Positions 1 through 8,641 of a DNA stretch of 64,000 nt are shown here, piece after piece (position 1 is the stretch's first letter; each line of letters starts with the position of its first letter). Location: positions 124,001 through 188,000 of the forward strand of contig NZ_JACBYI010000004.1 of assembly GCF_019352175.1 (NCBI RefSeq), written 5' to 3'. Below the pieces are notes generated by a model. That model was not told the DNA's origin. It searched no databases and saw only the letters and a list, made by a program, of their open reading frames with translations. This DNA comes from Paenibacillus sp. S150. GTDB taxonomy: Bacteria; Bacillota; Bacilli; Paenibacillales; Paenibacillaceae. Made by a program: the position numbers and the translations under genes.

Positions 1-91
1 GAAGGACGCGGAGAGCAAAGGCATCGCCCGTGCCTACAGCGGCACTGCGGAAGAAGAGTGCCGGATTACCGTGGCCAGCCGGCCGGAATAA
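1..91 (+). CDS. 3' end of an unidentified gene (partial)
   Basis: An open frame starting at base 2 runs from the left edge to a TAA at 89-91 and gives the last 29 residues of a protein, ending in ...TVASRPE. The piece is hydrophilic and charged with no recognisable motif. The next gene starts 39 bases downstream on the same strand, so the two may be co-transcribed. Function cannot be judged from this fragment. Confidence 0.5.
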   Translation, partial: KDAESKGIARAYSGTAEEECRITVASRPE

Positions 92-130
92 GCTGTGCGC
101 AGCTGAAGGGTATCCGTGAACAGGAGTGTA

Positions 131-889
131 ATGCCCATGGCTTGGTGGATGTGGCCCCTCAATATAGCTGTAATTGTACTGTTTTTATTATGGTTGAACC
201 GGATGAAGCTGAGCTGGATGGGAAAAGGAGTGCTGCTCGCTCCCATACTGATCTATGCGCTGATTTCGGTGGAAGACCTGCTGAGCTGGATTGACCTCGG
301 CAGCATTGTTCCGGGGGACCGGGGCCTCCGCGGCCTTATTCTGATCTTTGCCCTGGCGTCCATGCTGTTCTATGTGCTGTTTATTTTCCATGAGATCAAG
401 GAGTCGAACAGCAAGGAGGTCAGGCTGCAGCAGACGCTGGTGCGCATCAGCATTGCCGCATTCACCTGCATTATTTTTTTCACTGTCGTATATACATCCA
501 TATATAAGCTGTTTGGACAGTCCTCCTTCGAGGGAAAAGGGCTCGGCGAGGATCTGCTCAGCCAGCTGATTACCTTCCTCTACTTCAGTGTAGCCACCTT
601 CACCACGGTCGGGTACGGGGATGTGGCTCCGGTGGACAATACCTCGCGCCTTGTCGTCGTTATGCAGATCAGCTTCAGCTTCATCACCGTCGCTTATGCG
701 TTGTCCATGCTGGGCTTGTTCCGCAAGATCCTGGGCCCCGGCTCGGAAGCGGAAATTGAGGCTGAGATTGATGTCAATATCGATACAGCCGCCGGACACA
801 AGGTGCAGGAAGCCAAGGAAGAGCTGGAGACAGAGGAGGATGCAGAAAAGGCTCATTCCGCCCGTTCATCCAAGCCAACGGGCAAATGA
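131..889 (+). CDS. Two-pore-domain-type potassium channel (ion transport 2 family)
   Basis: This is a probable K+ channel of about 252 residues. The selectivity filter TVGYGD lies near residues 159-164, preceded by the pore helix and followed by a last hydrophobic helix (VVVMQISFSFITVAYALSML). Three further hydrophobic segments come before it, so about five membrane segments in all. The C-terminus is a hydrophilic, strongly acidic tail (EELETEEDAEK) and carries no RCK domain. ATG 131 is chosen because AGGAG lies at 122-126; GTG 116 and ATG 137 are alternatives. The stop overlaps an in-frame ATG of the following gene, suggesting a shared transcript. What gates the channel cannot be seen. Confidence 0.88.
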   Translation: MPMAWWMWPLNIAVIVLFLLWLNRMKLSWMGKGVLLAPILIYALISVEDLLSWIDLGSIVPGDRGLRGLILIFALASMLFYVLFIFHEIKESNSKEVRLQQTLVRISIAAFTCIIFFTVVYTSIYKLFGQSSFEGKGLGEDLLSQLITFLYFSVATFTTVGYGDVAPVDNTSRLVVVMQISFSFITVAYALSMLGLFRKILGPGSEAEIEAEIDVNIDTAAGHKVQEAKEELETEEDAEKAHSARSSKPTGK

Positions 890-924
890 CCCATCATTAC
901 CCCGCAAGAGAGGAGAATCTCCCT

Positions 925-1860
925 ATGAAGCACAAATCGTCCGGGGCTTCTCCCGACCTTTCCGCCGCACCTGCTGAAATCGGCAGCAGGTATAGTGCTC
1001 CGCCGCCTCCTGGCGGCGGCCGCCGAATCACCCGCCGCCAGTTTCTCGCCCGGGGGGCCGCCGCCGTATTTGGCGCAGGAGTGCTTACCGGCGGCTATGC
1101 CTGGCAGGGGGAGCCGAACTGGCTTGACATTACCCGGCTGGAGCTGTCCTTCACCGACCTTCCGTCCGCATTTGCCGGCACCCGCCTGGTTCATTTCAGC
1201 GATGTGCACCTAGGCTTCAACAAGGATGCCCGTGATTTGAAGCGGCTGGCTGGACATATCCGGGAGGCCAAGCCCGACATCATCTGCTTCACCGGAGATA
1301 TGGTGGACAGCTATGCCGAGGATTTGACGGAAGCCGTGCCGATTCTGGCGGAGCTGAGCGCACCGCTGGGCAAATATGCGGTCCTCGGCAACCATGACTA
1401 CAAGAACACGGAGCTGCTCGCCCGTCTGCTGAACGATGCCGGTTTCGGCGTGCTGCGGAACCAGTCTTATCTGATTAAGCAGGGCGGGGCAGCCATTGCG
1501 GTTACCGGACTTGACGACATGCTGCACGGCAAGCCCGATCCCCAGGCGGCCCTAAAGGGTGTCCCTGAGGGAATGTTCAATCTGCTGCTGATGCATGAGC
1601 CGGATTACGCGGATATGGTTGAGGCTTATCCCTTCCATCTGCAGCTGTCCGGGCATAGCCATGGCGGGCAGATCCGGCTGCCCTTTGTAGGAGCGGCATA
1701 CACTCCTTACGGATCGGATAAATACATAAGCGGCTTGTATTATACGGACAAGAAGGGGATGCCGGTGTATGTCAACAGAGGCTTCGGTGAAACCTATATG
1801 CCATTCCGGCTAATGTGCAGACCGGAACTGACCATTATCACCCTGCGCCGGAGGGAATAA
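925..1860 (+). CDS. Tat-exported metallophosphoesterase (YkuE-like)
   Basis: This is a calcineurin-type phosphoesterase of 311 residues. The two-metal site motifs are present in order: FSDVHLG, TGDMVD, LGNHDY and SGHSHGGQ. The N-terminus has a twin-arginine signal (RRQFLARG) followed by an Ala/Gly-rich hydrophobic stretch, so export by the Tat system is likely; B. subtilis YkuE has the same architecture and is a known Tat substrate. ATG 925 has AGGAG nine bases upstream; an earlier ATG at 886 overlaps the channel stop but lacks a site of its own. It probably acts outside the membrane on phosphoesters; the substrate is unknown. Confidence 0.88.
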   Translation: MKHKSSGASPDLSAAPAEIGSRYSAPPPPGGGRRITRRQFLARGAAAVFGAGVLTGGYAWQGEPNWLDITRLELSFTDLPSAFAGTRLVHFSDVHLGFNKDARDLKRLAGHIREAKPDIICFTGDMVDSYAEDLTEAVPILAELSAPLGKYAVLGNHDYKNTELLARLLNDAGFGVLRNQSYLIKQGGAAIAVTGLDDMLHGKPDPQAALKGVPEGMFNLLLMHEPDYADMVEAYPFHLQLSGHSHGGQIRLPFVGAAYTPYGSDKYISGLYYTDKKGMPVYVNRGFGETYMPFRLMCRPELTIITLRRRE

Positions 1861-1940
1861 CCGCGCGGCTCCGGTATAGCGGCAAACGGATCAGCCGGGG
1901 CTCACGGCAGCGGCAAGCCGCAACAGAAAAGGAGACGCGC

Positions 1941-2483
1941 ATGAGCACCTACGATACGTTATTATCCATGGCACGGCAAGGAGAAATAGTTGAACTAAGG
2001 ACGATGCCATCCGCCGAGGCCGCTGTGCTCAAGGCGCTGCTTGCCCATCCGGAAGTGAAGCCGCATATTCTGCTGCGCCAGGGAGAAGGCTCACCGCAGG
2101 CGCATCTGGATAAGCTGGTAGCCCGCATGCTGCATGCCTGCGATCCATGCGCTCTGCATGCGGGAATTTATGCCAAGGGACGCCAGGAGCTGATTGGAAC
2201 GGTCTCCCTGCAGAACTGGAGCCGCCGTGAGGGCAAGGCGGTGCTTGGGTACATGCTGAATCCGCTATGGTGGGGGCAGGGGATGGCCACTGAAGCTGTC
2301 GGCCTGCTGCTGGATTACGCCATTCAGGAGCTGGGACTTATCAAGGCCGAGGGACGCTGCCGCAGTGACAACCCAAGGTCTGAGCGAGTCATGATCAAAA
2401 ACGGTCTGACGCTGGAGCGCATTCTTCCGATGCCTGGCAGCCCGGGTACTGCAATGAAAGTCTTCACATTGTTACACAAATGA
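1941..2483 (+). CDS. GNAT family N-acetyltransferase (RimJ/RimL-like)
   Basis: This is a 180-residue acetyltransferase of the ribosomal-protein-modifying type. The core shows YMLNPLWWGQGMATEA (acetyl-CoA loop and helix), then LGLIKAEGRCRSDNPRSERVMIKNG, where the asparagine and the ERVMIKNG segment are typical of this subfamily. ATG 1941 is preceded by AGGAG at 1930-1934; in-frame codons further upstream lack a ribosome binding site. It lies 80 bases after the phosphoesterase gene and is followed by a strong terminator at 2563-2591. Substrate unknown. Confidence 0.85.
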   Translation: MSTYDTLLSMARQGEIVELRTMPSAEAAVLKALLAHPEVKPHILLRQGEGSPQAHLDKLVARMLHACDPCALHAGIYAKGRQELIGTVSLQNWSRREGKAVLGYMLNPLWWGQGMATEAVGLLLDYAIQELGLIKAEGRCRSDNPRSERVMIKNGLTLERILPMPGSPGTAMKVFTLLHK

Positions 2484-2562
2484 AATAATGCCGTTACGAA
2501 ACTCTAACAGAGTCCGGTTAAACTAAGTACATGACCCCCTTTTGAAAATATAAATGCTGTTG

Positions 2563-2591
2563 GGACCCGATGCTTCGGGTCCATTTTTTTG
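2563..2591 (+). terminator. Rho-independent terminator
   Basis: GGACCCG (2563-2569) pairs perfectly with CGGGTCC (2576-2582) around a six-base loop and is followed by a T tract. It ends the transcript carrying the acetyltransferase gene. Confidence 0.88.
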
Positions 2592-2672
2592 CGGCCAGGA
2601 CTGGCGGCTTCCCGGAGAGTTAGGATATGATGGTTGTAATACAACGGCAACAGACAAGGAGGTCATCATTCT

Positions 2673-3419
2673 TTGAACGAAGTGATCAGAACATTAACCA
2701 GCCACCGCTCCTTCCGGCAATACCGTAAGCAGGCTGTGGAGCCTGAGATGCTGAGGCTGATTATTGAAGCCGCCCAGGCCGCTCCCTCCTGGGCTAACGG
2801 GCAGCAGGTATCCATCATTGCCGTGCGCAGTGAAGAGCGCAGGCAGCAGCTCTCGGAGCTGAGCGGAAATCAGAAGCATGTGGCTGCTGCGCCGGTATTT
2901 TTGGTGTTCTGCATGGACTTTTACCGGGCCCAGGCGGCAAGCAGGCTGGAAGGATTGCCTTTTGAAGCCGCCAAGGATGTGGACGCGCTGCTTGTCGGTG
3001 CTACGGATGTGGGGATTGCCCTATCCAATGCCGTTGCGGCTGCGGAGTCGCTGGGGCTGGGCGTCATTCCGATAGGGGGAGTGCGCCGCCATACGGCGGA
3101 GGTGATTGAGCTCCTGCAGCTGCCGGAGTATGTCTTCCCGATAGCCGGCCTGTGTGTCGGGTATCCCGCCGAGGAGCTGCCGAAGAAGCCAAGGCTTCCC
3201 ATGGAGGCCGTTCTTCATGAGGAACAGTACAATCCGGAGGTGAAGGGCCTGATTGAAGAATACAATCTGGCACACCGCGCCTCATTGAAGGCTCAGGGCT
3301 TGACGGAAAGGGACTGGAGCAGCACGATTGCCCGTTTCTATTCACTCAATCCCCAGTATGGGGATGCGCAGCATACGCTGAAGCGGCAAGGCTTCACCTG
3401 CGACAATCTGAATAAATAG
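2673..3419 (+). CDS. NfsA/Frp-type FMN nitroreductase / NADPH oxidoreductase
   Basis: This is a 248-residue flavin reductase of the nitroreductase family. The N-terminal HRSFRQYRKQAV and AAPSWANGQQVSI segments form the FMN phosphate site, and LGVIPIGGVRRH is the characteristic glycine-rich stretch of NfsA-like enzymes. The C-terminal part (KRQGFTCDNLNK) is also typical. Translation begins at TTG 2673, which sits nine bases after a perfect AAGGAGGT (2656-2663). It probably reduces quinones, nitroaromatics or flavins with NADPH; the physiological substrate is not evident. The gene stands alone between two terminators. Confidence 0.87.
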   Translation: MNEVIRTLTSHRSFRQYRKQAVEPEMLRLIIEAAQAAPSWANGQQVSIIAVRSEERRQQLSELSGNQKHVAAAPVFLVFCMDFYRAQAASRLEGLPFEAAKDVDALLVGATDVGIALSNAVAAAESLGLGVIPIGGVRRHTAEVIELLQLPEYVFPIAGLCVGYPAEELPKKPRLPMEAVLHEEQYNPEVKGLIEEYNLAHRASLKAQGLTERDWSSTIARFYSLNPQYGDAQHTLKRQGFTCDNLNK

Positions 3420-3420
3420 C

Positions 3421-3488
3421 AAAATGCACCGCAGCGTTCACGGCGGACGGAAGCAACCGTCCAATGCGTGAGGCTGGGGTGCATTTTT
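3421..3488. terminator. Bidirectional terminator between convergent genes
   Basis: AAAATGCACC (3421-3430) pairs with GGTGCATTTT (3478-3487), with an inner GGACGG/CCGTCC stem. The A and T flanks let it act on both strands, fitting its place between the nitroreductase and the reverse-strand phosphatase. Confidence 0.8.
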
Positions 3489-3519
3489 AAATATCCGGGT
3501 GAAGGATTTCCTGCTTCCT

Positions 3520-4332
3520 TTATTCAACCGGCACGGAAATTTTGGCTGTCCGCTTGAAGTATACCCAATGGGTGAAGCCGATGTCCCTCAGCCGTGCCGC
3601 CACAGCCTCCCGCTGATCCGCGATCCGGGAAGGGCGGTGGGCATCAGAGCCGAAGGTGACCTGGACGCCGTAATGCAGCGCCCGCTCCAGAATGTCATCC
3701 GAAGGATACCATCCTCCGCACAGCTTTGTCCCCCCGGAGGTGTTGATCTCGATAGCGAGGCCGTATTCTCCGATAACGCGCAGACACTCGTCGACCACAG
3801 CCGCGGCGGGGATATCCGAGAATTGCGGGTAATTGCCCTTCATCGCATCGATGTGGCCGAGAATCTGGAACATCCCGCTCCGTGCTGAAGCGGCAATCAA
3901 GCGGTAATACTCGGCTTTGCCGGCGATCTTATCTTGAAGTCCGAGCCCCTTCCAGCGGCCTTTGTTGAAGATGCTCACACCGTCCACATTATGCACAGAG
4001 CCGATGATGTAATCAAACGGATACGCCGATAATGTACGGCGGTACAGCTCCGCATGTTCGGGAAAGTAGTCCGATTCGATGCCGAGCAGAACATCAATCC
4101 TGCCTGTGTATTCCTTTTGCAGCGCCAGCACTTCCTCCACATAATGGGCAAGCTCGGATTTGGCCATGGCTATACGGGGAAAAGCCTGCTCGGAAGGACT
4201 TCCGAAGTAAGGCGTATGATCCGAAATTCCGATCACTTGCAGGCCGGCGGCAATGCCTGCTTCAATATAATCCCTGATCGTCCCGTCAGCATGGCCGCAG
4301 CGGAAATGATGGGTATGCAGGTCGAATTTCAT
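3520..4332 (-). CDS. PHP-domain histidinol-phosphatase-like hydrolase
   Basis: This is a 270-residue PHP-family phosphoesterase. Metal-binding motifs are visible in order: FDLHTHHFRCGHA, GISDHTPY, GIESDY, GSVHNVDG, LGHIDA and FGSDAHRP. Length and motif spacing match monofunctional histidinol-phosphate phosphatases (HisJ/HisK type) of Bacillota, which catalyse the penultimate step of histidine synthesis. No other his genes are nearby, so a different phosphomonoester substrate remains possible. The start ATG follows AAGGAG on the reverse strand. Confidence 0.85.
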   Translation of the reverse strand: MKFDLHTHHFRCGHADGTIRDYIEAGIAAGLQVIGISDHTPYFGSPSEQAFPRIAMAKSELAHYVEEVLALQKEYTGRIDVLLGIESDYFPEHAELYRRTLSAYPFDYIIGSVHNVDGVSIFNKGRWKGLGLQDKIAGKAEYYRLIAASARSGMFQILGHIDAMKGNYPQFSDIPAAAVVDECLRVIGEYGLAIEINTSGGTKLCGGWYPSDDILERALHYGVQVTFGSDAHRPSRIADQREAVAARLRDIGFTHWVYFKRTAKISVPVE

Positions 4333-4415
4333 GAATTGAACATCTCCTTAGGACAAAAGTAGCAGAATCAGTGGTTTCAAAAGCGCCAGAGCATAATTTT
4401 CTCTTTGCAAATCTG

Positions 4416-5318
4416 TTACTCTGAGCCGATGAAATGGGTCTCGGGCATGCCCTTGAGGTCGCTCAGAAACTGCCGCATGGCAGAGTTGACGTATTTGCCT
4501 GACTTTGTAATAACGCCTACGGGGTGGGTGACTTCAAGCTCGATGATCGGGACGATCTTAAGGGTGCCGCTCCGCACCTCGGCGGTTACAGACTGCTTGG
4601 AAATCACGGCGGCGCCCAGGTCCAGCTCCACCATCCGTTTGACCTCCTCGCTGCTGGTCAGCTCCATAATCACCTGCGGCTGGATGCCGTGCTTCGCGAA
4701 CACATCATCGGCGAATCTGCGGCCGACGGTATCTGGAGAGAGCAGGATAAGCGGGGTTTTGCCCAGCGCCTCAATCCCTGCAGATTTGACCTGCGCGAGG
4801 GGATGGCGCGGAGAAACGACCAGTTCAAAGGTGTCATAATACAGCACAGAGGTTGTCATTCCCGGACTGCGCCCGATTAAGTAGCCAATGCCGACGTCGA
4901 CCAGCCCATTCTCCACATGCTGGTATATCTGTGAAGAGGACATGGAGGAAATGGAAGTTTTGATATGCGGGAACTGGTCCTGAAAATAAGAAAGGATACG
5001 CGGCAGAATCTGAATGGCGATCGAGGTGGTCGTACCGAGTATAATGTGCCCCTGGGGATTCTCTTCCAAATCCGCAAGACGCTGCTTAAGCTCTTCGACG
5101 ATGCTCACAATCTGTTCCGCGTGTGTGAGAAACACCTGTCCCCTGTCCGTCAATGTCACCGGCTGGTTCCGGTCGACGAGCTGGGTTTTGAATTCTTCCT
5201 CAAGGCTTTTGATCTGCGCCGAAACAGCCGGCTGGGTCAGGTTGAGCAGCTCGCCCGCCTTGCGGAAGCTCATGGTTTTGGAGATGGTAATCAGCGTCTC
5301 AAGCTGGCTGATATTCAT
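4416..5318 (-). CDS. LysR-type transcriptional regulator
   Basis: This is a 300-residue LysR regulator. The winged helix-turn-helix is at residues 1-60 (MSFRKAGELLNLTQPAVSAQIKSLE), and the periplasmic-binding-protein-like effector domain begins near residue 90 (GHIILGTTTSIA). The start ATG has a G-rich ribosome binding site (AAAAGGGGG) on the reverse strand. LysR proteins often control the neighbouring divergent gene, here the CheX-like gene about 450 bases away, but that gene has its own SigD-type promoter, so the target is unclear. It resembles the CysL/YwfK group at the level of general motif layout only. Confidence 0.88.
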   Translation of the reverse strand: MNISQLETLITISKTMSFRKAGELLNLTQPAVSAQIKSLEEEFKTQLVDRNQPVTLTDRGQVFLTHAEQIVSIVEELKQRLADLEENPQGHIILGTTTSIAIQILPRILSYFQDQFPHIKTSISSMSSSQIYQHVENGLVDVGIGYLIGRSPGMTTSVLYYDTFELVVSPRHPLAQVKSAGIEALGKTPLILLSPDTVGRRFADDVFAKHGIQPQVIMELTSSEEVKRMVELDLGAAVISKQSVTAEVRSGTLKIVPIIELEVTHPVGVITKSGKYVNSAMRQFLSDLKGMPETHFIGSE

Positions 5319-5667
5319 GGACTTACCCCCTTTTGGCCTGCTGATGGATGCCGCCGTTTGTTTGTATGATGCTGAAACGCGCGTTTTTTTCCAGGACTCG
5401 GGAGTCCCTTCTGATTGGAGCTGGAGATTGGCTCAGGTGATTGCAGAGTCTTCGGGATAAGCCGTGAAGTAACGCTCCGCGATGTGGGGCCGGAAAAATA
5501 ACAAGGATTTATGGGGTGTTCGGGGTTCGTTCTCTGCTAGGGATGACGCCGCCGTTTCTACATGTATCTTACGCCGGATGTTGGCATTTGATTAAATTAT
5601 AGGAGATAACATCCGGCAGGGCAATGTCGCCGCCGAAACTATCTTGATAATTCCTTCGAAAAGACCA
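5319..5667. other. Gene-free upstream region between LysR and CheX-like genes
   Basis: No convincing reading frame, repeat or RNA structure was seen in these 349 bases. They should hold the LysR promoter and any LysR operator; no T-N11-A palindrome was clear enough to call. Confidence 0.4.
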
Positions 5668-5694
5668 TTAATTTTTGGTGAATAATGCCGATAT
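5668..5694 (+). promoter_or_regulatory. SigD (flagellar/chemotaxis sigma) promoter
   Basis: The sequence reads TTAA, 15 bases, then GCCGATAT (5687-5694). The -10 element matches the Bacillus SigD consensus at all eight positions, and the spacing is the consensus one; the -35 (TAAA expected) has one mismatch. Transcription would start near 5702, about 70 bases before the CheX-like gene, whose family belongs to the chemotaxis regulon. Confidence 0.8.
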
Positions 5695-5771
5695 ATGAAG
5701 TATAATAAATCATTATTGCTTGGGACTTTTGGTATATGACTAAAGCCTGGTAGAGGGGGGACAGCACTTTC

Positions 5772-6227
5772 ATGAAAGCAGAAGTAATCAATCCGTTTTT
5801 AGAATCTGCAAGAATTGTAATTGAGCAGGTGATACAGGTCTCGCCATCCACCGGTAATCTGGGGATAAAGGATATCGAACTGATCGATAATCATATATGG
5901 ATACAAGTGGGGATGACCGGTCAGTTGACCGGGGATATTATTTTTGGGATCACCGAACAGGTAGCGCTCAAGATCGTGTCGGCCATGATGGGCGGCTATG
6001 TGATCACGGAGATGGATGAGATGGGCCAGAGTGCAATTTCCGAGCTGGGCAACATGATCAGCGGCAACGCCAGCACGATCCTGTCCAATCAGGGGGTATC
6101 GGTGGATATTACGCCGCCGAAGCTGATGAAGACCGAGGGCATGTCGGTAATGCCGCGTAAAGCGCTGAGCATTCCGTTATTGATGGAAGGCATTGGAGAG
6201 CTGGATATTCAGGTAATGATCTCTTAG
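5772..6227 (+). CDS. CheX-like chemotaxis phosphatase (CheC/CheX family)
   Basis: This is a 151-residue protein with the CheC/CheX/FliY fold. The segment QSAISELGNMISGNAS carries the S-x3-E-x2-N signature, whose Glu and Asn are the CheY-P dephosphorylation residues in this family. The surrounding sequence (VALKIVSAMMGG before, KALSIPLLMEGIGELDIQVMIS at the end) matches CheX-like proteins. It probably acts in the cytoplasm on CheY-P to reset the flagellar motor. It stands away from any flagellar operon but lies behind its own SigD promoter, which supports the role. GGGGGGA precedes the start. Confidence 0.88.
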   Translation: MKAEVINPFLESARIVIEQVIQVSPSTGNLGIKDIELIDNHIWIQVGMTGQLTGDIIFGITEQVALKIVSAMMGGYVITEMDEMGQSAISELGNMISGNASTILSNQGVSVDITPPKLMKTEGMSVMPRKALSIPLLMEGIGELDIQVMIS

Positions 6228-6256
6228 GCGGACAACTGGGAGCTGAAACATATTTC

Positions 6257-7033
6257 ATGGCACTGGTGGACAAGGTGGTTGTAATTACAGGAGCTTCGAG
6301 CGGGATAGGGGCGCTGACGGCGCAGATGCTCAGCAAGCGTGGGGCTGTTCCCGTTCTGCTGGCCCGTTCGGAGGACAAGCTGAAAGAAACGGCGGCCGGT
6401 ATTCCGGGCGTTTTTGGACTGTATGCCTGCGATGTTACCGACGGGGCGCAGGTTGCCGGGACCTTTGCGGAGATACTCCGCGTATACGGCAGAATTGACA
6501 TTCTTGTGAATAATGCCGGATATGGCAAATTCGCCGCTTTTACCGAGATGGAGCCCCGGGAATTCGATGACATGATGAATGTGAACTACATGGGCATTGT
6601 CCGGTGTACTAAGGCTGTAGTCCCGCATATGCTGGAGCGCGGAAGCGGGCAGATTGTCAATGTGGCGTCCATGGCGGGCAAAATCGGCACGTCGCGGGCC
6701 GTTGCCTACACCGCAACCAAGCACGCGGTGCTGGGCTTCACGAATGCGCTCCGCCAGGAGCTGCGCACAAATGGGATTATTGTCTCGGCAGTGAACCCGG
6801 GACCGATTGCCACCGATTTCTTCCGCACAGCCGATCCTTCCGGCAATTATGAGAAAAGCGTATCCCGGATCATGATGACTCCTGAGCATGTGTCCTCAAA
6901 GATCGTTAAGCTGATCGAGAAGGGCAAGGAGGAGATCGACCTCCCCGTTTTTGCGGCCCTGGGCATCCGCCTTTATGGCCTGTTCCCCCGGCTCGCGGAC
7001 AAGCTTACCTATAATCTGATGAACCGGAAATAG
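6257..7033 (+). CDS. Short-chain dehydrogenase/reductase
   Basis: This is a classical SDR of 258 residues. The Rossmann motif TGASSGIG is near residue 11, NNAG near residue 85, the catalytic serine in VNVASMAGK, and the YTATK active site (Tyr, Lys) near residue 155. The loop NPGPIATDFF follows, as is usual. The C-terminal segment (FPRLADKLTYNLMNRK) resembles the YqjQ-type SDRs of Bacillota. The gene begins 29 bases after the CheX-like gene with only a weak GGGAG site, so coupled expression is possible. Substrate unknown. Confidence 0.87.
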   Translation: MALVDKVVVITGASSGIGALTAQMLSKRGAVPVLLARSEDKLKETAAGIPGVFGLYACDVTDGAQVAGTFAEILRVYGRIDILVNNAGYGKFAAFTEMEPREFDDMMNVNYMGIVRCTKAVVPHMLERGSGQIVNVASMAGKIGTSRAVAYTATKHAVLGFTNALRQELRTNGIIVSAVNPGPIATDFFRTADPSGNYEKSVSRIMMTPEHVSSKIVKLIEKGKEEIDLPVFAALGIRLYGLFPRLADKLTYNLMNRK

Positions 7034-7085
7034 ACAGGAAACAAGCAGCACATTACCGTTCAGCTGGCTTAGAATGGACTCAAGC

Positions 7086-7114
7086 GGCCTTCCATTTGGT
7101 GGAGAGGCCTTTTT
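7086..7114 (+). terminator. Rho-independent terminator
   Basis: GGCCTTCCA pairs with TGG...AGAGGCC, with one bulge, and is followed by five T. It ends the cheX-SDR transcript. Confidence 0.65.
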
Positions 7115-7162
7115 GGCATATAATGAACATATTATCTTAAGCGAAAAGGATGAATTACTACT

Positions 7163-8641
7163 ATGAATAAAGCTTCTTTTGCGGCCATCGGCATCCAGGA
7201 AGACCTCGTTGCCAGGTTGTCGGAATTCGGCATTACTGATCCATCCCCTGTGCAGGAGCAGACGATTCCGCTGCTGCTGGAGGGAAGAGATGTGCTTGCC
7301 GCTTCCCAGACAGGCACCGGCAAGACGCTGGCGTACCTGCTGCCGCTGCTCCAGGGCATTCATCCCGAGCAGAGAGTGGTGCAGAAGCTGGTGCTGGCGC
7401 CCACCCAGGAGCTGGCGATGCAGATTCTCCGTGAAGCGGAGCGCTATGGCGCAGAACGCGGCATTAAGGTAATGGGCCTGATCGGCGGCGCGGCGATCAA
7501 GCGCCAGATTGACAAGCTGCGCGAGCATCCGCAGCTTGTTGTAGGCACTCCCGGCCGCATCCGGGAGCTGATCGGGCTGCGCAAGCTGAAGATGCATGAG
7601 GTAACCACGATTGTCATCGATGAAGCCGACCAGATGTTCCAGCTCAGCGGAGCGGGCGAGGTGGCGAAGATCGTCAGCAGCGCACTTCGCACCCGTCAAT
7701 TGGTTATGCTGTCGGCGACCATCGGACCGGAGACGAAGGCGCTTGCGTCGCGGGAGATGAAGAATCCGGCTGAGATCGGCATCGATCCGGGTGTCATGAC
7801 GGCGCAGAGCCTGGAACACCATTACGTGGTGACCGAGGAACGGGGGAAGATCGATATGCTGCGCCGGGTAATCCGCCATTACAACCCGGAGCGGGCGATT
7901 GTGTTCGTTAATGCCACCGACGATATTGCCGAGGTGACCGCCAAGCTGAACCATCTTGGACTTACGGCGGCGGCGCTCTACGGCGATGCCGACAAGGTGA
8001 CGCGCAGCAATGTGCTGTCCCGCTTCCGTGACGGCAGGTTCCGCGTGCTGGTGGCCAGTGACGTGGCCGCCCGGGGTCTGGATATTGAGAAGCTGACGCT
8101 GGTTGTCAGCTTCGATCCGGCCTTCGACTCGGAGCACTATGTGCACCGGGCCGGGCGAACGGGCCGCATGGGACGGCGCGGCCTGTCCGTGACGATCGTC
8201 ACGGAGCAGCAGACGTTCATCATGCGCAAGTTCGCCAAGGAGCTGGACATCCGGCTGGAGGAGAAGGAAATGGTCGGCGGCAAGGTGCTGGCCGCCGACG
8301 AGGACCGCAGCGAATACCGCGGCGGGACGGGTTCCGGCCGCCGCGAAGGCAGCGGACCGCGCACGGGCGGCCCTGCGGCGCGCAGCGGCAAGCCGCAGGT
8401 GCGGACGGCGGCGGCGGGCGGCGGCGCCGCAGCCTCCGCCCCGCCGCCGGGAACGGCAGCGGGCGGGGAAGTCCGGCGCGAGCAGCAGCGCCGCAGTCCG
8501 GGTCCCGCCGCAGGAACGCGCGGCGGTGCGGCTCCCGCAGGCAAGGCGCGCGGCAGCAGCGCGGAGCGCGAGAAGAACCGCAAGAACAAGGGAGCGCCGA
8601 AATGGTTGAAAGACAAAACCCCGAGAGGTGACGGTCAATGA
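7163..8641 (+). CDS. DEAD-box ATP-dependent RNA helicase with a long basic low-complexity tail
   Basis: This is a 492-residue RNA helicase. The motifs appear in order: Q motif around DPSPVQEQ, ASQTGTGKT, PTQELAMQI, GTPGR, DEAD (residues 155-158), SAT, ASDVAARGLD and HRAGRTGRMG. The helicase core ends near residue 375. The remaining 110 residues are a Gly/Ala/Arg/Pro-rich tail from a very GC-rich stretch (8320-8570), ending in PKWLKDKTPRGDGQ. Such disordered RG-rich tails usually add RNA affinity. It belongs to the CshB/CshC/YfmL-type cold-shock or ribosome-assembly helicases. Its stop overlaps the ecsA start (ATGA), so the three genes form one operon. Confidence 0.92.
   Translation: MNKASFAAIGIQEDLVARLSEFGITDPSPVQEQTIPLLLEGRDVLAASQTGTGKTLAYLLPLLQGIHPEQRVVQKLVLAPTQELAMQILREAERYGAERGIKVMGLIGGAAIKRQIDKLREHPQLVVGTPGRIRELIGLRKLKMHEVTTIVIDEADQMFQLSGAGEVAKIVSSALRTRQLVMLSATIGPETKALASREMKNPAEIGIDPGVMTAQSLEHHYVVTEERGKIDMLRRVIRHYNPERAIVFVNATDDIAEVTAKLNHLGLTAAALYGDADKVTRSNVLSRFRDGRFRVLVASDVAARGLDIEKLTLVVSFDPAFDSEHYVHRAGRTGRMGRRGLSVTIVTEQQTFIMRKFAKELDIRLEEKEMVGGKVLAADEDRSEYRGGTGSGRREGSGPRTGGPAARSGKPQVRTAAAGGGAAASAPPPGTAAGGEVRREQQRRSPGPAAGTRGGAAPAGKARGSSAEREKNRKNKGAPKWLKDKTPRGDGQ

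Noticed and set aside
6896..8638. 580-residue reverse-strand ORF
   Set aside because: It is antisense to the SDR and helicase genes and rich in Arg/Ala/His as expected of a GC-rich complement; no motifs.
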